Shown here: positions 60,078 to 64,000 of the stretch, one piece after another
Layout of the letters: every line of letters begins with the position of its first letter
How positions within the stretch are numbered: position 1 is the stretch's first letter
DNA from: Planctomycetota bacterium
Lineage (GTDB): Bacteria; Planctomycetota; UBA1135; GCA-002748355
DNA length: 64,000 nt
Assembly: GCA_020638795.1 (NCBI GenBank)
Contig: JACKHW010000002.1
Span: forward strand, 1 to 64,000
Reading direction: 5' to 3'
The notes under the pieces: model-generated
What the model was told of the DNA's origin: nothing
Seen by the model: the letters and a program-made list of their open reading frames with translations, nothing else
The model's database searches: none
Made by a program: the position numbers and the translations under genes

Positions 60078-63000
60078 TCAGTCGATTCCTTCGAAGAGCA
60101 GTCCTCGGTAGTCACGAACGTAGCCGTGCTCGAGGAACGCCGCTGCGAGTGAGTGGCTTGCAGCATCCTCGCCATCGATTCGATCGATGCTGCGTGGTCT
60201 GATCGGGGAACGCAGTTCTACCAGTGCACCGATCGCTGCATGGAGCGCTGCCGTGTCGCCCGTCGTCTCGAACGAGAGAATGCTCCGTCGATTCGGCACG
60301 ACGTAGAACACGGGCTCGCCATTGGTGAGCACGACTCGAGCTCCCGGCACTCGTCGCAGTTTCGCGTGGTCGACCGCTGTCTTGGGCCACGGTAGCGAAG
60401 CGCCCCATGGATTGGCAGGATCGGTCGCCGCGAGGACTCGCGCATCCGCGAGTGCTTGTTGACGCGAGCTTCGTAGGTGTTCGATTGCGGCAACGCTCGC
60501 GAACTGCGCACCGACGAAGTCCGCAACGAAGTGGCCTCGTCGGACATGTCCCGAGTCCTCCATGGCGCGAAGCACTTCGTAGATCGCACCGAAGCCGCCG
60601 TCGACCGACTCGAGGGCCATCGCATTGCGGCTCAGGATGCCGTGTCTGGCGAGAAGTGACTTGGCGAGCTCGTGTCGCTGTTCGGTGGCCCGAACCGACG
60701 AATCGAAGACGTCCGACACGAGCGACCAGCGGCCTCCAGCAAGCACCGCGTTGCGGCCACGCTTCTTTCCGAGCGACTGGAAGGGCGCGAATGTGTCGTT
60801 GTGGATTCGACCTGCCCACACGAGTTCCCAGATCGCGGCTTCGAAGTCGCGCGGATCCAGAGTCGGATTCTCGGCGCGAACCGCACTCTCGATCGCATGG
60901 ACGAAGCTCGCGCCTCGTCGCTCGAGAGTGCGGAGGATCGCGCGCTGTAGTACGCTCGCGGTGGTGTGTTGGGCGTCGGTTCGTTCTTCGACGTCGCGAT
61001 CACTCGGTGTCAGCAGGAGTCTCGCGCCGTCGAGTGTGAACAGTCGAACGCGTCCGTCCGTGGGACCGATCGAACCGCACCCGACCCACAGGATCTCTCC
61101 GCGTGCGCAGAGGTCGTCGAGCATCGCGGTCCGGAACCCCTCGATGCGCGCGGGCAGGATGTCGGTGACGAGACTCGACCACGGGAGCGCCAAGCCTTCG
61201 AGTTTTCGGATGACGTCGAACGCGCTCGTGCGCGAGGGGGCCTCGCCGATGCCGTGCCAAGACATTACGAAGCGCGCATAGGTCGGTCCGTCGACCGCAG
61301 CGACTTCACTCCGTAGCTTCGCGAGTGCCGTTCGCTTGATCCGTGCCAGCACATCGCGGTCACAATACTCTTCGCCCGCGTGAGAGCCGAAAGCGCCGCG
61401 CACGAGTTCGCCGTCGGCTTCGAGCGCGATCACAGCGTCGAGAGTGCTTCGCGCATCGAGGCCGAGTTCGGCCGTGACGCGATCCGGGTGTGCCGGTCCA
61501 TGTGTCTTGTAATACCGTCGGACGAGCTTTCGATGTGCATTCGGCACGTCGACCAAGTATTCGGGCGGGAGCCGCATCGCCGTCGTTTCGTCGATTTTGG
61601 CTCCAACCGCGCTCATGTACAGCCCCGCGTCCTGCGCCGCGATCCACGTCTCGGTCGCATCAGGGTCGTCTCGCCTTCGAATACGAATCGTGCGGAGTTC
61701 TTGTTCGAGCCGCGCGAGAGCGTCGCTGATCCAGGTGCCTGCGGGTTCGCAGCGTCGAGCAATGGCCGGAAGGTCCAGAGCTCCGACGCGGCGCAGGAGG
61801 TCGTGGAGTTCGTCGAGATCGCGTGAGCGTGCGCCTTCGGCGAGCCCTTGGAGTTCGGCCTCGACTCGATCGATCACCTCGTCGCTGAGTAGGTCGCGAT
61901 AGTCGGTTTCGCCGAGCAGCTCGCTCAAGAGTTCGCGATCGAGATGAAGCGCGCTCGCGCGACGCTCTGCGAGTGGTGTGTCCTGATCGTAGAGATACGT
62001 GGCGACCCACGCGAAGACGAGGCTGCGTGCAAAGGGAGACGGCTTCTGCGTCTCGAGAATGTCGGCGATGATCGTGCCGTTCTGCAAGGCTTCGAGGATC
62101 TCGCGCAGCGCCGGCAGATCGAACACGTCACGCAGGCACTGGCGGTAGGTCTCGAGCACGATCGGGAAGTCGCGGAATCCGCGTACGGTGCCGAGTAAGT
62201 TCTTCGCACGTAGTCGCTGTGCCCACAGCGGCGTGCGTGCGGCGGGATTGCGGCGCGGAAGGAGCAGGGACCGCGCAGCGTTCTCGCGGAACAATGTGCC
62301 GAAGAGCGCGGAACTCGCGAGGCCTTCGACGACGAGTTCTTCGACGTCGTCCGGTGAAGGCAGCAGCCGTCGATAGTCCGGCACCGCGTCGCCCTCGGGG
62401 ATCGTCAATGCGATTCCGTCATCCGACCAGAGCATCGGAATCGCATGCCCCCTATCGGCCGAGAGAATCGTCTGGATCGCGAGGGCCCACGGGGCATGCA
62501 CGCGCGAGCCGAACGGCGTGAGGATGCACACGCGCGTGTCCGCAGCTTCGTCGCGAAAGCTCTCGATGGTGATGCGCTCGTCACTCGGTGTAGTGCCCGT
62601 CGCTTCGCGTTGCGCCCCGACGTAGCTCGCGAGATTCACGGCTGCGAACTCGTCGAGCGGTGTTTCTTCCGCGAGACGGCGGCGTAGATCGTCACGACTC
62701 ACGCCGTCGGTGCCGCGCAAGAACGCGCCGATGGCACGACCGAGTTCGATCGGCCTCCCCGGCCCGTCTCCGCGCCAGAACGGCAGGCGTCCCGGCTCAC
62801 CAGGCGCTGCTTCGACGATGACGCGATCGCGATCGATCTCGAGAATGCGCCACGAACTCGCTCCGAGCAGGATCACGTCGCCGGGACGGGACTCGAACGT
62901 CATCTCTTCGTCGAGTTCGCCGATGCGCGGTCCTCCGTGTCCGTGATGCACCGCAAACAGCCCACGATCCGGAATCGTCCCGGCGTTGAGTCTCGAGAGC

Positions 63001-64000
63001 ATTGCGGTGCCGCGTCGCGCGTGCAGCTCACCAGCTTGTCGATCCCAGCTGATTCGAGGTCGCAGCTCGGCGAAGTCGTCCGAAGGGTAGCGTCCGGACA
63101 GCATGTCCAAGACCGATCGCAGGAGCGCCTCCGGGAGATCGCGATACGGAGACGTGCGCTTCACGAGACGTTCGAGTGCATCGACTCGTGTGTTTTCCGT
63201 CGCGACGATCGCCACGATCTGTTGGGCGAGCACGTCGAGGGCGTTCTGGGGCACGTCGAGGGATTCGATTTCGCCGTCCAACATGCGTCGCGCGATGATC
63301 GCGCACTCGAGAAGGTCTGCAGGGTATTTCGGGTAGACGACACCCATGCTCGTCGCGCCGACCGAATGCCCCGCTCGTCCGACACGTTGGAGCCCACGCG
63401 CGACCGACCCCGGCGACTCGACGAGTGCAACGGTGTCGACGCTGCCCATGTCGATGCCGAGCTCGAGTGAGCTCGTGGCGACGATCCCGCGCACGCGCCC
63501 TTCCTTGAGTTCTTGTTCGATGTGTCGTCGCTTTTCGTGGGACAAGCTGCCGTGATGAGCGAGGACGAGTTCTTCTCCCGCGAGTTCGTTGATCTCTGCC
63601 GCAAGCCGTTCGCAATGCCCACGTGCGTTGACGAAGATGATCGTCGACCGATTCGCTCGCACGAGCTGCTCGAGTTCGGTCCAGATCTTCGGCATGAGAC
63701 CCGCGTCACGCTCGACGCGTTCGCCGTTGCTGCTGCGCGACGTCATCGGAATCGCGGTCAGGTCGCGAACAGGAACGACGACCTTCAGATCGAGTCGCGG
63801 CGGCCGACTCGCATCGACGATCTCGACTGGGCGATCACCACCGAGGAACCGTGCGACGGTGTCGATCGGTCTTGCGGTCGCGCTCAGGCCGATTCGCTGA
63901 GGATCACGGGAGCAAAGCACCGCGAGGCGTTCGAGCGAGAGCGCGAGATGTGCGCCGCGCTTGGTCGGAGCGAGGCTGTGGATCTCGTCGACGATGACCG
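60078..64000 (-). CDS. lhr: Lhr-type ATP-dependent helicase (partial, runs off window)
   Basis: At least 1306 residues of a long superfamily 2 helicase; the N-terminal RecA domain is cut by the window edge. The last visible N-terminal motif is the Walker B VIVDEIHSLAPTKRG, then motif III (GLSATARP), motif IV (TIIFVNARGHCERLA), motif V (VATSSLELGIDMG) and motif VI (RGLQRVGRAGHS). The Lhr-specific winged-helix and crosslink-type region follow, and the large C-terminal extension (~500 residues) is of the bacterial long-Lhr type. Such helicases unwind DNA/RNA hybrids and respond to crosslink damage. The codons read through without a break to 60078. Confidence 0.9.
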   Translation of the reverse strand, partial: VIVDEIHSLAPTKRGAHLALSLERLAVLCSRDPQRIGLSATARPIDTVARFLGGDRPVEIVDASRPPRLDLKVVVPVRDLTAIPMTSRSSNGERVERDAGLMPKIWTELEQLVRANRSTIIFVNARGHCERLAAEINELAGEELVLAHHGSLSHEKRRHIEQELKEGRVRGIVATSSLELGIDMGSVDTVALVESPGSVARGLQRVGRAGHSVGATSMGVVYPKYPADLLECAIIARRMLDGEIESLDVPQNALDVLAQQIVAIVATENTRVDALERLVKRTSPYRDLPEALLRSVLDMLSGRYPSDDFAELRPRISWDRQAGELHARRGTAMLSRLNAGTIPDRGLFAVHHGHGGPRIGELDEEMTFESRPGDVILLGASSWRILEIDRDRVIVEAAPGEPGRLPFWRGDGPGRPIELGRAIGAFLRGTDGVSRDDLRRRLAEETPLDEFAAVNLASYVGAQREATGTTPSDERITIESFRDEAADTRVCILTPFGSRVHAPWALAIQTILSADRGHAIPMLWSDDGIALTIPEGDAVPDYRRLLPSPDDVEELVVEGLASSALFGTLFRENAARSLLLPRRNPAARTPLWAQRLRAKNLLGTVRGFRDFPIVLETYRQCLRDVFDLPALREILEALQNGTIIADILETQKPSPFARSLVFAWVATYLYDQDTPLAERRASALHLDRELLSELLGETDYRDLLSDEVIDRVEAELQGLAEGARSRDLDELHDLLRRVGALDLPAIARRCEPAGTWISDALARLEQELRTIRIRRRDDPDATETWIAAQDAGLYMSAVGAKIDETTAMRLPPEYLVDVPNAHRKLVRRYYKTHGPAHPDRVTAELGLDARSTLDAVIALEADGELVRGAFGSHAGEEYCDRDVLARIKRTALAKLRSEVAAVDGPTYARFVMSWHGIGEAPSRTSAFDVIRKLEGLALPWSSLVTDILPARIEGFRTAMLDDLCARGEILWVGCGSIGPTDGRVRLFTLDGARLLLTPSDRDVEERTDAQHTTASVLQRAILRTLERRGASFVHAIESAVRAENPTLDPRDFEAAIWELVWAGRIHNDTFAPFQSLGKKRGRNAVLAGGRWSLVSDVFDSSVRATEQRHELAKSLLARHGILSRNAMALESVDGGFGAIYEVLRAMEDSGHVRRGHFVADFVGAQFASVAAIEHLRSSRQQALADARVLAATDPANPWGASLPWPKTAVDHAKLRRVPGARVVLTNGEPVFYVVPNRRSILSFETTGDTAALHAAIGALVELRSPIRPRSIDRIDGEDAASHSLAAAFLEHGYVRDYRGLLFEGID

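Overview
This is a GC-rich, densely coded bacterial chromosome segment with genes on both strands and short gaps. I infer a planctomycete-like lineage, probably a relative of the Poly30/Pla163/UBA1135 group. The reasons are many secreted proteins with signal peptides, beta-helix or repeat bodies and a recurring C-terminal beta-rich tail, a 16-fold repeat of the ELW..DGT.AGT type, frequent GTG/TTG starts and a dispersed, non-operonic layout. No ribosomal marker is present, so the taxonomy is an inference. I saw no tRNA, rRNA, CRISPR array or intact transposase.

Layout. 1-6.7 kb: HDOD-GAF-GGDEF diguanylate cyclase, ECF sigma factor, ABC exporter pair and a lone hutI. 6.8-8.7 kb: the most striking part, two adjacent genes (an AhpC-type peroxiredoxin and a secreted thioredoxin-like protein). 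In each, a single in-frame TGA sits exactly at the redox-active cysteine and is followed by a bacterial SECIS-like hairpin. Read as selenocysteine, both become full-length proteins. 8.8-14.2 kb: HAD hydrolase overlapping head-to-head with a degenerate metallopeptidase-like secreted protein, a second secreted protein, ispH and an M23 lipoprotein. 14.3-20.8 kb: a molybdopterin oxidoreductase operon in which the four-cluster ferredoxin subunit is fused to the NrfD membrane subunit, coupled to a beta-helix exoprotein. 20.9-23.9 kb: PilZ, rsgA, a GluQRS-type synthetase and a methyltransferase.

24-36.2 kb: large secreted proteins, a cupin, an RNA methyltransferase, a hipBA module with three operator-like sites, and a 1-Cys peroxiredoxin gene broken by an internal deletion. 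36.4-43.9 kb: rarA, a pentaheme cytochrome bracketed by copies of an intergenic repeat, malate dehydrogenase, a DUF2203 protein and ETF-ubiquinone oxidoreductase. 43.9-56 kb: cell-wall/amino-sugar functions (nagA, a large amidase with an inserted golvesin-like domain, a serine hydrolase lipoprotein, a GlcNAc-kinase-like protein) with a histidine kinase, an intradiol dioxygenase, arfB and a PtsN-like regulator carrying its own HTH. 56-64 kb: a thioredoxin-like/toroid exoprotein, a WbsX/GH99-like protein and an Lhr helicase that runs off the right edge.

Functionally the window mixes oxidative-stress/selenoprotein redox chemistry, anaerobic-type electron transfer (MopB/NrfD, multiheme cytochrome, ETF-QO) and extensive cell-surface and peptidoglycan biology. 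The selenoprotein pair implies that SelA, SelB, SelD and tRNA-Sec are encoded elsewhere in the genome; none is in this window.
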